Below are positions 12,001-22,199 of a stretch of 64,000 nucleotides of DNA, one piece after another (positions within the stretch are counted from its first letter, which is position 1; every line of letters starts with the position of its first letter). The translations under genes were made by a program, and so were the position numbers. Below the pieces are notes generated by a model. It was given only the letters and a program-made list of their open reading frames with translations. It ran no database searches and had not been told where the DNA came from. The stretch lies in the NCBI GenBank assembly GCA_905250125.1, contig CAJNOL010000551.1, positions 1 through 64,000 of the forward strand, given 5' to 3'. The DNA comes from Rotaria sordida (lineage: Eukaryota; Rotifera; Eurotatoria; Philodinida; Philodinidae).

Positions 12001-15000
12001 TATGGAAGAAAAGAAAAACCACAAAGCCATAAAAAAACTTTTTTTTTGTTATAAAGAAATAAATAAATAAAAACAAAAAAATGGTCTATGTATAATTTTA
12101 TGTTTTTTAGACATGATGATGTCATCACAATACGAGCCTCGTCTTACTGAACCGTTAAAAGCATCATATATAATTCGTGAAGGACAACCCGTTAAACTTT
12201 CATGTCGTTTCGATGCTAATCCAAAAGGTGATATTCAATGGCTAAAAGATGGCATGCCAATTAATTTTGCTGCTCTTGGTATTTCACGAGATTTTAAGGT
12301 TTGTTTATCTATTTCATCAAGTGAAGGTTGATTCTTTTTATAATAATAGGTTGTCAAAGAAGTAGATTATACAGCTTTATTAATCAAAGAAGCATTTCCG
12401 GAAGATACAGGCTCGTATACAGTCATCATTCATAATCCATTAGGTGAAGCACGTTCATTTGCCCAATTAACTGTTGAAGAATTTTTTTCTCGAACACCGT
12501 AAGTTATTAAAATAAAATAAAAGAAAAAAGAAAACAAAAACTCTTTCTTCTCTAATATTTTTATTATTCTTCTAGTGAATCAGAAATGTCCGATACACCA
12601 TGTAAACCAGTTTTCGTTCAACCACTTCGTGATATAACGATAAACGAAGGACAAAAATTAAGATTACATGCCGCAATAAATGCTCATCCTGAACCAGAAG
12701 TAAAAAGAAAATCTTCAAGCGTTTTTTTTCTTAAGTTTCTTTTTCTTTTAAGATTATTTGGTATTGTAATAATATTCCATTAAAAGATACACGTGATGTT
12801 ACATTAACATTTGATGGACAATTATGTACATTAGTGAAAGATCGATGTGAAAAAGAGAATGATAGTGGATTATATCGTATAGCGGCAGTTAATTCAATGG
12901 GACAAGCTGAATCGATTTGTCAAGTAACGGTACAATCTAAAGATACACAATTATTTACTGAACGTGTACAAACAGTTCGTTCACCACCAATTATTCTTCA
13001 ATCATTAGAAAATAAAACTGTTTATGAAGGTGAACGTATTATTTTCCAAGTACGTATTAGTGGACAACCTAAACCACAAATTATTTGGTATAAAGATAAT
13101 CAACCATTAAGAAATACACATGATCATAAAGTATGCTTGACAGAAAAAAAAGAATAGAAAAAAAAATCTTATTTTTTTTTGTTTTTGTTAAATAGATTCG
13201 TAATCAAGATGATATATATACACTTGAAATACCAGAATTATTTATGGATGATGCTGGTACTTATATCGTTAAAGCAATAAATATTGAAAGTGAAGCTAAA
13301 TGTGAATGTTTATTAAATATTTTACCATCACCTACTAATATTTCAATGAATAATGAACAAATGAATAATGAAAAAATGAATATTCAGCAAATTAATGAAC
13401 AAATGAATATTCAGCAAATGAATAATGAACAAATGCATACTCAGCANNNNNNNNNNCAAATGAATATTCAGCAAATGAATAATGAACAAATGCATACTCA
13501 GCAAATGAATATTCAGCAAATGAATAATGAACAAATGCATACTCAGCAAATGAATAATGAACAAATGCATACTCAGCAAATGAATAATGAACAAATGCAT
13601 ACTCAGCAAATGAATATTCAGCTAATGAATAATGAACAAATGAATATTCAGCAAATGAATATTCAGCAAATGAACATTCAGCCAAGCGGTTTTCCACCTG
13701 AATTTCTACAATTATTTATTGATCAACAAACATTAGTTAATTCAATAATTAAATTTGAAGCACGATTAATTGGTACACAACCATTAAATGTACAAAAAAA
13801 AACAAACAATTCTTTTTTCTCTTGTTTTAATTTTCTTTGTCTTATTTTTCTAGGTTTATTGGTTATTTAATGGATCACCAATATTAAATATACGAAATAA
13901 TCAACGTTATCAACTACAAACTTTTAATGATACTTATTCATTAACAATATTTGATGTTCATTATGAAGATGCTGGACGATATACATTAAATGCCGAAAAT
14001 GCTTGGGGAAAGGCAACATGTACAGCTGAATTGTTTGTTCCACCGACTCCAATGTCAGGTAAAAGACACTGATTTTTTTTGTGTATGAAATGAAAATAAA
14101 TTCTATAGTTTGATCTTTCTTTTCCTTTCAATCAAATCATTGCATGCAATAGCTTAGAAAATATTCTCTAAAGACAGTATTCATTGATAATATATAAGAG
14201 AATATAATAGAGCCTGTTGAATTCAAAATTTTTGGAGCTGAACAAAATCAATAGGAAATTTTCAGACTTGGAGCCGCTCGGGTTCGGGTCTGACCAGATG
14301 GGCTCAAGGACATTGTCGTTCATTTTTATTGCTTTAAAAAAATTTCATATAATATATTTTGTATTTTTCTTATGTATCTGCTTTGAAAATGTTTTTTTTT
14401 ATCAAGAACACAAAAAAAAACAACATTCGAGCAAAGCATAATATATCTTTTTCCTTGACAAGTGTTTTATTGTTATAATCTAATTTCTCTTGTTTCTTGT
14501 CTAAAATTATTCTGTTGGGAATCAAAAAAAAAGAGGCACCATTAGAATAGTAATATTACGTATCGATATATTTTGTTGCTCTTTCTATGTTGGTCTTGAT
14601 ATCGTCAATAAATATCTTTCTCCTCCTACAGCTTTCCCCTTATATGAATAATGTAGGCCATAGTTTTTCTTGCTTTCTTTTCTATGATTAAGTAACGAAC
14701 AGAAAGACAGCAATTCATTTTCTCGCTATCCTGTTTTGTACCATCCTCGTACATGTTAAGATCTATTCTTGTTTCTGTAAGACTTGAGCTAAGAAATATA
14801 CACGATTAATGGAAAAAAACTAAGAAAATAAGAGAAAAAGAAAGAATTTGCTCGGCGTGTATCCATATGCAAGCCATTTATTGCCTCCTCGTTCTTTCTC
14901 TCTTTCTCTATGTATATATAAAGCATAAAAAAATCTAGTTGCAAATACAAACGTACAGAATACACCGTCTCGAAGTAATGATTGACTCTAGAAAAAAGAA

Positions 15001-18000
15001 CAATAATAATATAGAAGAAACAACGAAGAAAAATAGATCATAGAAAGTGAGAAAACCATTCTTTTGCGAGTGATAGAGACAAAGAGAAGAAGGAGAAGAC
15101 CTCTAATAACATGATATAGTGTAACTCGTTTATATTCCTATGTCTTTGTTAGAAGTGATGATCGACTTGTTGTATGTATGTATGTGTATTTATAGTCGAA
15201 ATTTTCTATCGAAGGTCTTTCTTTTTCTTTATATTGCTTACGTAAGTGAGAACAGTCACACGTCATATAATTAGTGGCGGTGATGGTATTAGCATAGGTG
15301 GACAGAATAAAAATAACCTAGATTGTCATCTGTTCTCTTCTAGCTATATCATAGATTTTTTTCTTCTTCTTACAGTAATTGTATAGATAAGACTAAACCT
15401 GTTTATTTCTGAATGTGTATATGTGCGACTTGCCTGTGGCTTAATGCTCGTTTTTAGCACTATTGATGATGTACTCTCTTGTATGTGGTTGTCTAGAAAA
15501 AAGAAGGACGAAGAATAATCTGAAGAAAACAGAGACATTCGCCTACAAAATCTATCGTCTAGTCTATATCTATAACAAAGAAAGTGTTTTTTTTCATTCA
15601 AACGACATTGAATACTGTCTTATCATCGTGTGTATAGTGTATATATATATATATATATATATATATTCTATATATATATCTATTTATATACATCTCTAGA
15701 CTAATAAATTTTATACTTGTCTCTGTGTATCTTCATCAGAAGGTACTGAAAATAATAGCAATATGTTGTCCGATTTACTAGTCGAAATGTCACCTTCACC
15801 ACCATTACCTCGAAAACGACATATTGAGACTATACAACAACAACACCACCAACAACAACAACACCAACAACAACACCAACAACAACAACACCAACACCAA
15901 CAACACCAACAACAACAACACCAACACCAACAACACCAACAACAACAACACCAACAACAACAACAAGCATCATCAACAAACACACGTTCATATGAACAAG
16001 GATATGAACATCGACAAGAATCATCATTTGTTTCATCAAATACAAACAAACGTTATCGTCCATTACGATCTTCACTTGAACGAACACATTCATTAACACG
16101 TGATGATGAATGTCGTCGACGACAATATCCAAAATCAATTGATGTTTTTATTCCATATGATGTACTTGAAAAAGAACGTAGTCAACAAGGTGCAAAATCT
16201 TCAACAATGACACGAAGTTATGAATATGAAATTGAAGAACGGCGACGTTCATCATCAGCAAGTGCTAAACAACAACGTAAAGTTGACTTTGATGAAGAAC
16301 GTGAATATTTACGTTGTTTACGTGATTTAACAAATGAATATGAAAACTCTAAACGACAAAGAAAATCTTTTGATAGTCGAAAGAAAAAAACAACTGTTGA
16401 TACACAAGAAGAATATGAATGTATGGAAGAAGTCTTCCATCAACGACCCGTAACAACAACAACAACATCAGCAGAAGAAGTTATTCAACGATCAACATAT
16501 CGAATGCCAACAACAGCAACATCATCATCAATGACTCGTTTAAATCAATTTGAAAAACAATTTATCGATAATTTTTCTGTTCGTCCACATCAAGAACAAC
16601 AATCAACAATATCATATACAACACGTCATGATGATGAACAACGTTTAACAACAGCACAACGTTCATTTTCGGAAGAATTACTATATAAACGTTTAATACC
16701 AACAGCTAAACAATTATATACAACAACACCATCAGCAACAACAAGTGAAGCTGGTTTTGCTACAAGTGAAGATGATTTAACAACAATGGAATATCGTCTT
16801 AGACGTAAAGAACGTTTAAAACCTATACGTATTTATTCATCAACAAGTTCAATACCAGGTGAAACAAGTATTAAATATGTTCGTACAGAACGTCAACCTG
16901 TTGAACTATTGGTACCTAAACCACAAATATTAACAACACAAGGTGAACATTCAACAACAGTTGTTAAAGATGTTCGACGTACAACAGGTAGAATAACAAC
17001 AAATATACAACAACAACATCAACGAACAACAATTGAAGGTGAACATGAATTACGTGTTATCAAAGAACCTATAACATCAGGTCAAACACGAGCAGTAGAA
17101 TTTACAATACCAAAACCAATTGAAACATTACCAGCTGAACATTCAACAACATTTGTTGTTGAATCAAAAAAAGGTGGTCGTTATCAAACACTTGATGTAA
17201 GTAGTGCGTTAACACGTGAACATACACTTGAAGGTGAACATGAATTACGTGTTATATCCGAACCAATATCAGCTGGTTTACATAATAAAGCAGTTGAATT
17301 ATTATTTCCTAAACCACCTATTCCGCCACCGCCAAGTCAGCATTCATCAACAATTGTTAAACAAACTCGTGCAGCACCATCAAGTGTTGTTTTTGATAAT
17401 ATTCACACAACATTAAAAGGTGAACATGAATTACGTTTATTTGATAAACCAATACAATCAGGAACACTTGATAGTGTTGAATTAATTATACCAAAAAGTG
17501 TTACTGAAACAGCTGAACATACAACAACAATTGTAACAGAAACACAACCACATAGACGTGTTTTAGAAATAACTGGTAGTGGAAAAAAAATGGAAAGTGA
17601 ACACGAAACAAAATTTTTTCGTGATGCTGTTCGTATTGAAGAAGAAATTGAAGTTAGATTACCTAAACAACAAGTTGAACTTCCAGAACATACAACAACA
17701 ATTATTAAACATAGTCGAGGTAAAGGACCGATTATTGAAGTTGATACAACCCGACGAACAATTGAAGGTGAACATGAAACTAAAATTATTGAAGAATCTA
17801 TTCAAGCTAGATCTGATACGATGCAATTATTAGTTGCTAAACCGCAAGTATCAGCAGAGCATAGTACAACTGTTGTTAAAGAACAACGTGGTAAACCATA
17901 CGTATATTCTATTGATAAAACACAACCAATTCCTGGTAAGAATCAAAATAGAAAACAAAAACAGAGAATTTTTAACTATTTTTTTATAATTAGGTGAACA

Positions 18001-21000
18001 TCAAACAAAATATTATGAAAAACCAGTTGAAGCATTTGGTGAAATGCAGGTATTATTTCGTAAAAAACAACCTGTTATAGGCCCACTCGAAGGTGAACAT
18101 ATGTCAACATTAGTTAAACAAGTTCATGCAAGAGAAGTTGTTTATGATGATCGTCTTCGTGAAATTCCTGGTGAACATTTATTAACAGTTGTTGATAGTA
18201 CAAGTACAAAAGTGGATAGAAGTGCTGAAAGTGAAGTCGAATTTATTGTACCTAAACCACAAATAAAACGTATTCAAGAACATTCAACAACTGTTGTAAA
18301 AAAACTTGGGCGTCGTCCATTAAGTTCAAGTGATTATGATGAAGTATTTGCTTCATCAGCTGCTGAAGAAGAAAGTGTTCGTCGACGACGTTATCAATAT
18401 GAAGAAGAAGAAAGTGGTTGGACAAGTGCTGGTGAACATACAACAACATATGTTAAACACGCACGAGCAAAATTTGAACCAATCGAACTTGTTGTTGATA
18501 AACCAAAAATAATGCCAAGTATATCAAAATTAATAGCTGATATACAAGCACCAACACAAATAACATCAATAAAACCAACAACAATAGTTATACCACAAGA
18601 TAGTTCAGTTAAATTAGATATGGAATTAGGTAGTCAAAGTCTTGTTGAACAATATGATGAAATGGAATTAGTTTTTGAAAAACCACTTGTACGTGATAGT
18701 TCAACAAAATTAATTGCAAATATTCAACCTGGCTTAGAAATAAAATCATTTCGACCAACAACAGATATGCAACAACAAATTAAAACAACAGAAGAAAGTA
18801 GTTCATCATTAACAATGCACATGCAACACGAACAAGAAGAATCATTAGAACTTCGTATACGTAAACCACATATACAAGATAGTTCAAGTGTTCTTATAGC
18901 TAATATTCAACCTGAATTAGGTATACAAGGACAATTAAAAGCAAGTCCTTATATTCCACAACCAGTTGAAGAATCTAGTACAGCATTAACTATGGAATTA
19001 GGGGCTGATCAACCGACAACACCATTTGAATTAATTATACCACGCTTTGGTATTGAATCATCAACAAGTACAGTTCTTGCACAAGTTGCACCAGCTATAG
19101 CTGGTATACGTGCTAAAATTGATGCACCAAAAGTAGAAAAATCAACATCAAAATTTGTTCTTGAACAAAAAAAACGTTTAGATGAAGAAGTTGAATTAAT
19201 TATGCCTAAACCAAAACGTATTGAAACAAGTACAACAACAATGATAGCTGATGTTGAAGCTAAACTTGAAACAAAAGAAATACGTGCAAGTCACGTTCAA
19301 CCAGAAAAATCAACATCAACATTTTATTTAGATGATACAATACAAGATGTTATACCACAAGCAGTTGAAATACGTATGAGACAACCAATTATAGGTGAAA
19401 GTTCAACAACATTATTTGCTAATGTTAGAGCAACATTAGATACACAACAAATAAAAGTACTTGGAAATCCATATCAAGCAATGGAAGAAAGTTCATCAGC
19501 ACTTATACTTGATACTGTATCAGAAAAACTTCAACCATCTGAAGTTGAACTTATATTACCTCGTCCACATGTACAAGAAAGTACATCTGTTGTTTTAGCT
19601 GATATTCGTCCAACACTTGATACATCACAAACACATGTTGTTATTCCACCACCTATACAATATCCTGTTAAATCAAGTAGTCAACTTGTTTTACAACATG
19701 ATGATGTTAGAGCAGCACCTGTAGAATTACATTTACATCGACAACCAAGTTCACATACGCTTGTAGCTAAATTAGATGATAAAAGAACAAAAACTAAAGA
19801 TATGTATATTTTAAAGACAGGAAGTACTCAAGATCAACAATATGGTTATGAAATACGAGATAGTTCATCAACATTATATACAGATTTAAATCGACCAACT
19901 GAATATCAATACAATATTGATAGTCGTCAACTATCAACAATGTCTGAACAACAACGAAAAGAATATATGTCAAGAATGACAGCTAAAGAACGAATGACTA
20001 TGACTGCTGGTAGTAATATTGGAATTACAGACAACAGTTCAACATTAATTACTGGTAACAAAAAAATATATATACAGTAGTAGACAAAAGCCTCTCTTTA
20101 GCAGGTCTTAGCTACCATAGATACTAGAGATCTGAAAATTTGTGTGCATATAATTCACTAAAAATGTAGATCATAGCCACCAGCTTGCTTCGATTGCTTA
20201 AATACAACGAGAATTATGATAGATGGTAATGGATAGCAATTATTTTTCTTTTGAATTTTATACTTCGGAAAACAAAAAGATTTTATAGGTCAGCCAATTC
20301 CTTCCCAATTATCTACGCTATTAATTTTATAGAAGTCCATAAATCCTTACTAGAATGATGACTATTCGAGGGATAAAAATCTTTCTGATAATCTTTTTTG
20401 CAGACTATAACTCAGTAATACTTTGATTAATTGAGCTCAAACTTATAAGAAAGTTTTGCCTATAGTTGAATATTATTGATTACAAGTTTGAGAAAAGAAC
20501 TTTCTTCTAAAACAAAATGACATATCAATAATCATTGTGTTGGTGCCGAGGGCTCAAAGACATCCAGAAATAGTAATCTTGCAATAAATTACATGATCTT
20601 TTGAGTGACGAAAGGCAACATACTGAGTTTCAGTTGCAAAGAAAAAATACCAAGAATTAGACACGTATTTGATAAAAGATAACGCAAAATTTAATAGACA
20701 GCTTTTTTAGGTTAAAGAGTTCGAAACGCAAATAGGTACTATCCATCATAATTATCGCTACATTTTAGCTATCGGAGCAATCTCATGTCTCAGACCTATA
20801 TTCTTGATGAAGTATGTGCACACAAATTTTCAGAATTACTGTATGTATGACAGCTAAGATCTGCTGAAAGGGAGGGGGAGGAATTTTTATCTATTTCTGT
20901 ATGTGTATATTTGAAATTATAATTTTGTTTTTATTTATTTTAGAAATTGAACCACGTCAATTAGAACCAGTTGAATTTATTGTTTCAGGTAGTTTAACTG

Positions 21001-22082
21001 GTTCTAAAAATACATTAGAACAATATTCAACTGGTGGTATTAGTAATTTGCAAACAACAAAGCGGACAACAACAGCAGCAAAAACAACATCAACAACAAC
21101 AACAACGGATAATGTTAATTATAATGAAAGAACAAATATTGGTTTAAATCAAAGTTATCCACCATATTTTATTGTTTCTTTACATGATCAAACAGTTCGA
21201 GAAGGAGAATCTATAGTTTTTGAAGTTGCTGTATCTGGTAAATATTTTTTAAAAATTAAATTTTCTTATTTCGCATTATTATTATTTTTTTCAATATTTT
21301 AGCTTTACCATTAGCAGAAATTATATGGGATAAAGATGGAGAAATAATTACTGTTGATTCAGCATTTCGTATTGATTATTATAGTGATGGTCGAGCAACA
21401 CTTTATATACCAGAAACATTTATAGATGATCAAGGTTATTATACATGTACAGCAAAAAATTCATTCGGAACATGTCGTACAACATCACGTCTTATTATTC
21501 AAAGTAAATCTTAAATATAAATTTTGGTTTTTTTTCATAGTTAGATTATAATAAATGACTATTTACTTTTTTTTAGCAACGAGTGAACGAATATCACCAA
21601 CGCGTCGTCAATTAAATGGGTCATCTGTATCTTCGAATGTTCAATATGCACGACAAACGGGTGCATCAAAACAATCATCAGCATCTTATCGAGTTTATTC
21701 ACAATCAGAACCATCAGCATTATCTTATCAAACAAGTCCATCACAAGTTGTAACACAAATAACTGAACAAACAGAAGTTATACAAATACCTCCACAACAA
21801 TCTCAATATAAACAACAAAGTGAAATATCTTATACAGTTCAAAGAAAAAATTCAAAACTTGAACCCGTTTCATTTTTAGTTTCAACTGTTAAAGAAAATA
21901 TTCAACCATCAACAACAACAATTGGTAATAATGATCCAAATCCATTTCAAATTTTTGGTGCTAAATTACGTAGTCGACCAACTCATGGCATTGTTCCATC
22001 ATATGATGATCAAACAACATCTCATTATTCTCAACAAACAAGTTCTTCAACTCGTTCTCAATATCAACAGTCTAGATCTTAA
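68..22082 (+). CDS. Giant titin/kettin-class muscle or cytoskeletal protein (5'-partial)
   Basis: Twenty-five exons follow one another with GT-AG borders in compatible phase: 68-187, 242-898, 2731-2922, 2984-3151, 3203-3382, 3470-3583, 3639-3995, 6811-6960, 7022-7144, 7198-7389, 7446-7629, 7690-7900, 7961-8181, 11369-11722, 12111-12298, 12350-12498, 12576-12699, 12753-13130, 13196-13789, 13854-14058, 15740-17935, 17994-20054, 20944-21237, 21303-21503, 21577-22082. They total 10,119 nt, exactly 3,373 codons including the TAA, with no internal stop. Domain order: spectrin-like helical repeats, six I-set Ig domains, a long degenerate repeat region, a seventh Ig domain and a Gln/Ser-rich tail. 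Tandem Ig domains of this type are typical of titin, kettin, zormin and UNC-89 relatives in the sarcomere or actin cytoskeleton; muscle location is inferred from family. No kinase, Fn3 or DH/PH domain is visible. The first exon begins at a splice acceptor, so the N-terminus lies upstream. Orthology to one named family is not established. Confidence 0.88.
899..2730 (+). other. Long intron 2 of the giant gene, carrying a foldback element
   Basis: This intron is 1,832 nt, compared with 50-110 nt for most introns of the gene. About half is a foldback element (1471-2407). The rest is A+T-rich and shows no reading frame or other structure I can support. Confidence 0.8.
1471..2407. mobile_element. 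Foldback element, about 940 bp, intronic
   Basis: The left end reads CCTCTGTGTAAAAAAGTCCT, followed by TGCACAACATAT. The reverse complement of the right end reads CCTGCATGTAAATAGTCTT, followed by TGCACAACATAT. Matching continues inward through AGTCAGCTAGAA to at least about 1650 on the left and about 2225 on the right, with scattered differences. No transposase frame is present. The arms have diverged enough to indicate an old insertion. I could not fix a target duplication. Confidence 0.8.
4140..4329 (+). pseudogene. Orphan coding-like fragment in an intron
   Basis: Inside the long intron 3996-6810 one frame is open for about 60 codons to a TAG at 4327-4329. It is bounded upstream by a stop, with no good start codon. 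Codon use is richer in G+C than the neighbours, and the peptide (parts: SNDSIRAEERR, ISGRNVEKSNRQ, TEVQKITNSL) looks protein-like. I do not recognise the family. It may be a fragment of a gene or transposon carried in by an insertion, an alternative exon, or chance. Confidence 0.3.
5401..6026. mobile_element. CGAGGG-type foldback element, copy A (626 bp)
   Basis: Arms run nearly to the centre. The left arm starts CGAACGAACATTCTTAACTG; the reverse complement of the right end starts AGAGGAAACATTTCCAACTG. Both then share GGTTATGATGAGTAGTAAAA and, further in, ACTCGATTTTTG-like and ATTTTCTCCAT segments. The left flank is TTA (5398-5400) and the right flank TTG (6027-6029), a near-perfect 3-bp duplication. 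There is no protein-coding capacity. Interior and end sequences match copy B at 8443-9062. Confidence 0.85.
6075..6453. mobile_element. Short foldback element in the same intron
   Basis: The left arm around 6087 reads GAGAGTGATACTATTTCAAT. The reverse complement of the right end reads AAGAGTAATACTAGTTCAAT. Matching continues through CTTGACTAAAAACTTTTGAG versus CTTGACTAAAAGGTTTTGAG. The ends are approximate, and no target duplication is clear. Confidence 0.7.
8443..9062. mobile_element. CGAGGG-type foldback element, copy B (620 bp) with TCA duplication
   Basis: The left end is CGAGGGAGCATTCCCAACTG. The reverse complement of the right end is CGAGGGAACTCTCACAACTG. Arms then share GTTCGATTGAGACTGTTGCC-like sequence and ATGCTGAGTAGTAGAAAGGT versus ATGATTAGTAAAAAGGTCTG, and remain similar almost to the middle. 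The flanking triplet TCA is identical on both sides (8440-8442 and 9063-9065). Three-bp duplications are known for PIF/Harbinger transposons, but the CGAGGG end is not one I can assign. Non-coding. Confidence 0.9.
9079..10345. repeat. Older inverted repeat split by copy C
   Basis: The left arm 9079-9147 (ACTAGACATGTGAAATTTTA ... GAGACCAATCTGGTTCTC) is matched by the reverse complement of 10274-10345 (ACTAAACATATGAAATTTGT ... AAGACCAGTTTGCTCCT). Copy C of the CGAGGG family lies between them with its own target duplication, so it probably inserted into the older element. Confidence 0.6.
9607..10223. mobile_element. CGAGGG-type foldback element, copy C (617 bp) with TTA duplication
   Basis: Ends are CGAGGGAAATATCCGAAGTG and, on the reverse complement of the right side, CGAGGGAAGTATCCGAAGTA. 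The arms are almost identical for about 290 bp (shared ACAGATAGATCTACTTGTAA, TTGCGGAGGAAACATTC), leaving a spacer of only about 50 bp. The flanking TTA is the same on both sides (9604-9606 and 10224-10226). Its interior differs from copies A and B, so it is a second subfamily with the same termini. The high arm identity suggests a younger insertion. Confidence 0.92.
13346..13685 (+). repeat. Coding 15-bp minisatellite, interrupted by a run of N
   Basis: Between Ig domains 5 and 6 the exon carries about 20 copies of a 15-bp unit in frame. The units encode the pentapeptides QMNNE, QMHTQ and QMNIQ in mixed order, giving a flexible Gln/Asn/Met-rich linker. Ten N bases (13447-13456) lie inside the array and happen to keep the frame. 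The array is probably collapsed or of uncertain length in the assembly, so the linker length is not reliable. Confidence 0.93.
13447..13456. other. Assembly gap (10 N)
   Basis: Ten unknown bases lie inside the coding minisatellite. The round size suggests a placeholder gap, not a measured length. Confidence 0.98.
14059..15739 (+). other. Long intron 20 of the giant gene, no foldback found
   Basis: This 1,681-nt intron separates the Ig cluster from the repeat exon. It is the one long intron of the gene in which I found no palindromic element. It contains pyrimidine/purine-rich stretches (GAGAAAAAG, CTTTCTCTCTTTCTC), a TATATATAAAG motif near 14912 and a TA microsatellite (about 15639-15675). 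It could hold an internal promoter, but nothing here proves one. Confidence 0.6.
15639..15675. repeat. TA microsatellite
   Basis: A run of alternating TA with one short interruption, just upstream of the exon at 15740. Confidence 0.9.
15740..20054 (+). other. EHSTTVVK / SSTxLxANI degenerate protein repeat region
   Basis: Two large exons (15740-17935 and 17994-20054, split by a 58-nt intron) encode about 1,420 residues of low-similarity repeats. After an N-terminal poly-Gln/His tract, the first part repeats a module of about 60 residues: GEHELRV...EPI, then VEL-x-x-PKP, then EHSTTVVK plus a basic stretch. I count about ten EHSTT-type cores, near 16945, 17134, 17338, 17515, 17690, 17860, 18094, 18170, 18280 and 18433. 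From about 18510 the core drifts to alternating SSTKLIANIQP and SSxLTMELG forms, each still preceded by a VEL-x-PKP-like segment. I recognise no known domain. Low hydrophobicity and high Thr/Ser/Glu suggest an extended or disordered spring-like segment, comparable in role to titin PEVK by inference only. Confidence 0.85.
15832..15966 (+). repeat. CAA/CAC/CAN trinucleotide tract (poly-Gln/His)
   Basis: A run of CAA and CAC codons lies near the start of the large repeat exon and encodes about 45 Gln and His residues. Such tracts are prone to length change. The antisense strand shows a Cys/Trp-rich shadow reading frame that has no other support. Confidence 0.95.
20055..20943 (+). other. Long intron 22 of the giant gene, mostly a foldback element
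   Basis: An 889-nt intron with donor after ACTG (20054) and acceptor TTATTTTAG before 20944. Nearly all of it is the foldback at about 20091-20872. Confidence 0.85.
20091..20872. mobile_element. Foldback element, about 780 bp, intronic
   Basis: The left arm begins CCTCTCTTTAGCAGGTCTTA. The reverse complement of the right arm begins CCTCCCTTTCAGCAGATCTT. Shared inner segments are CTGAAAATTTGTGTGCA and AATTATGATAGATGGTA versus AATTATGATGGATAGTA. It has no reading frame and its ends differ from the CGAGGG family. Borders are accurate to about 10 bp. Confidence 0.85.
20944..22082 (+). other. C-terminal Ig domain and Gln/Ser-rich tail of the giant protein
   Basis: The last three exons encode a linker containing VEFIVSG, a seventh I-set Ig domain (about 21155-21500; PPYFIVSLHD, EIIWDKDG, DDQGYYTC, with both core Cys-side motifs) and a tail of about 165 residues rich in Gln, Ser and Thr that ends at TAA 22080-22082. 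The tail repeats the LEPVSFLVS motif seen before the Ig domain as LEPVEFIVS, suggesting it is related to the VEL-x-PKP segment of the repeat region. Confidence 0.85.
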
Positions 22083-22186
22083 CAACCCTCTTCCTCTTCA
22101 TTTTCTTCTACACAAATCTAATTTATTCATATCTCATCAATAAAATACAATAACATAAGATGAAATACAAATCAATATATGAGAAC

Positions 22187-22196
22187 AATAAATAAA
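22187..22196 (+). terminator. Putative polyadenylation signal of the giant gene
   Basis: Two overlapping AATAAA hexamers lie about 105 bases after the stop codon of the giant gene, in A-rich DNA. The position fits a short 3' UTR. In such A+T-rich DNA the hexamer is also common by chance. Confidence 0.45.
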
Positions 22197-22199
22197 AGT

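Larger units (their letters stand above)
7843..14058 (+). other. Cluster of six I-set immunoglobulin domains
   Basis: Six Ig domains are spread over exons 12 to 20: about 7843-8181, 11417-11697, 12120-12480, 12601-12930, 12981-13320 and 13690-14050. Each opens with a P-x-F/I strand (LPVFVKPMKD, APTFIEPLRS, PVFVQPLRDI, PPIILQSLEN) and has the core Trp (VTWLKD, VIWEHD, IQWLKD, IIWYKD, VYWLFN) and the D-x-G/A-x-Y strand F motif (EDSAYYTC, SDCGEYAC, EDTGSYTV, NDSGLYRI, DDAGTYIV, EDAGRYTL). The two Cys of the usual pair are kept in domains 1 and 2 and partly lost in 3 to 6, as is common for intracellular muscle Ig domains, where the buried Trp is the main anchor. Confidence 0.88.

Noticed and set aside
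13346-13685. CRISPR-like array
   Set aside because: The 15-bp units are contiguous, in frame and without spacers; this is a coding minisatellite in an animal gene.
14217-14330. Possible short transposon with a G+C-rich segment in intron 20
   Set aside because: The G+C-rich stretch stands out, but I found neither inverted ends nor a target duplication.
15711-16049. Cys/Trp-rich minus-strand reading frame
   Set aside because: It is the antisense of the CAA/CAC coding tract in the giant gene's repeat exon and has no independent support.
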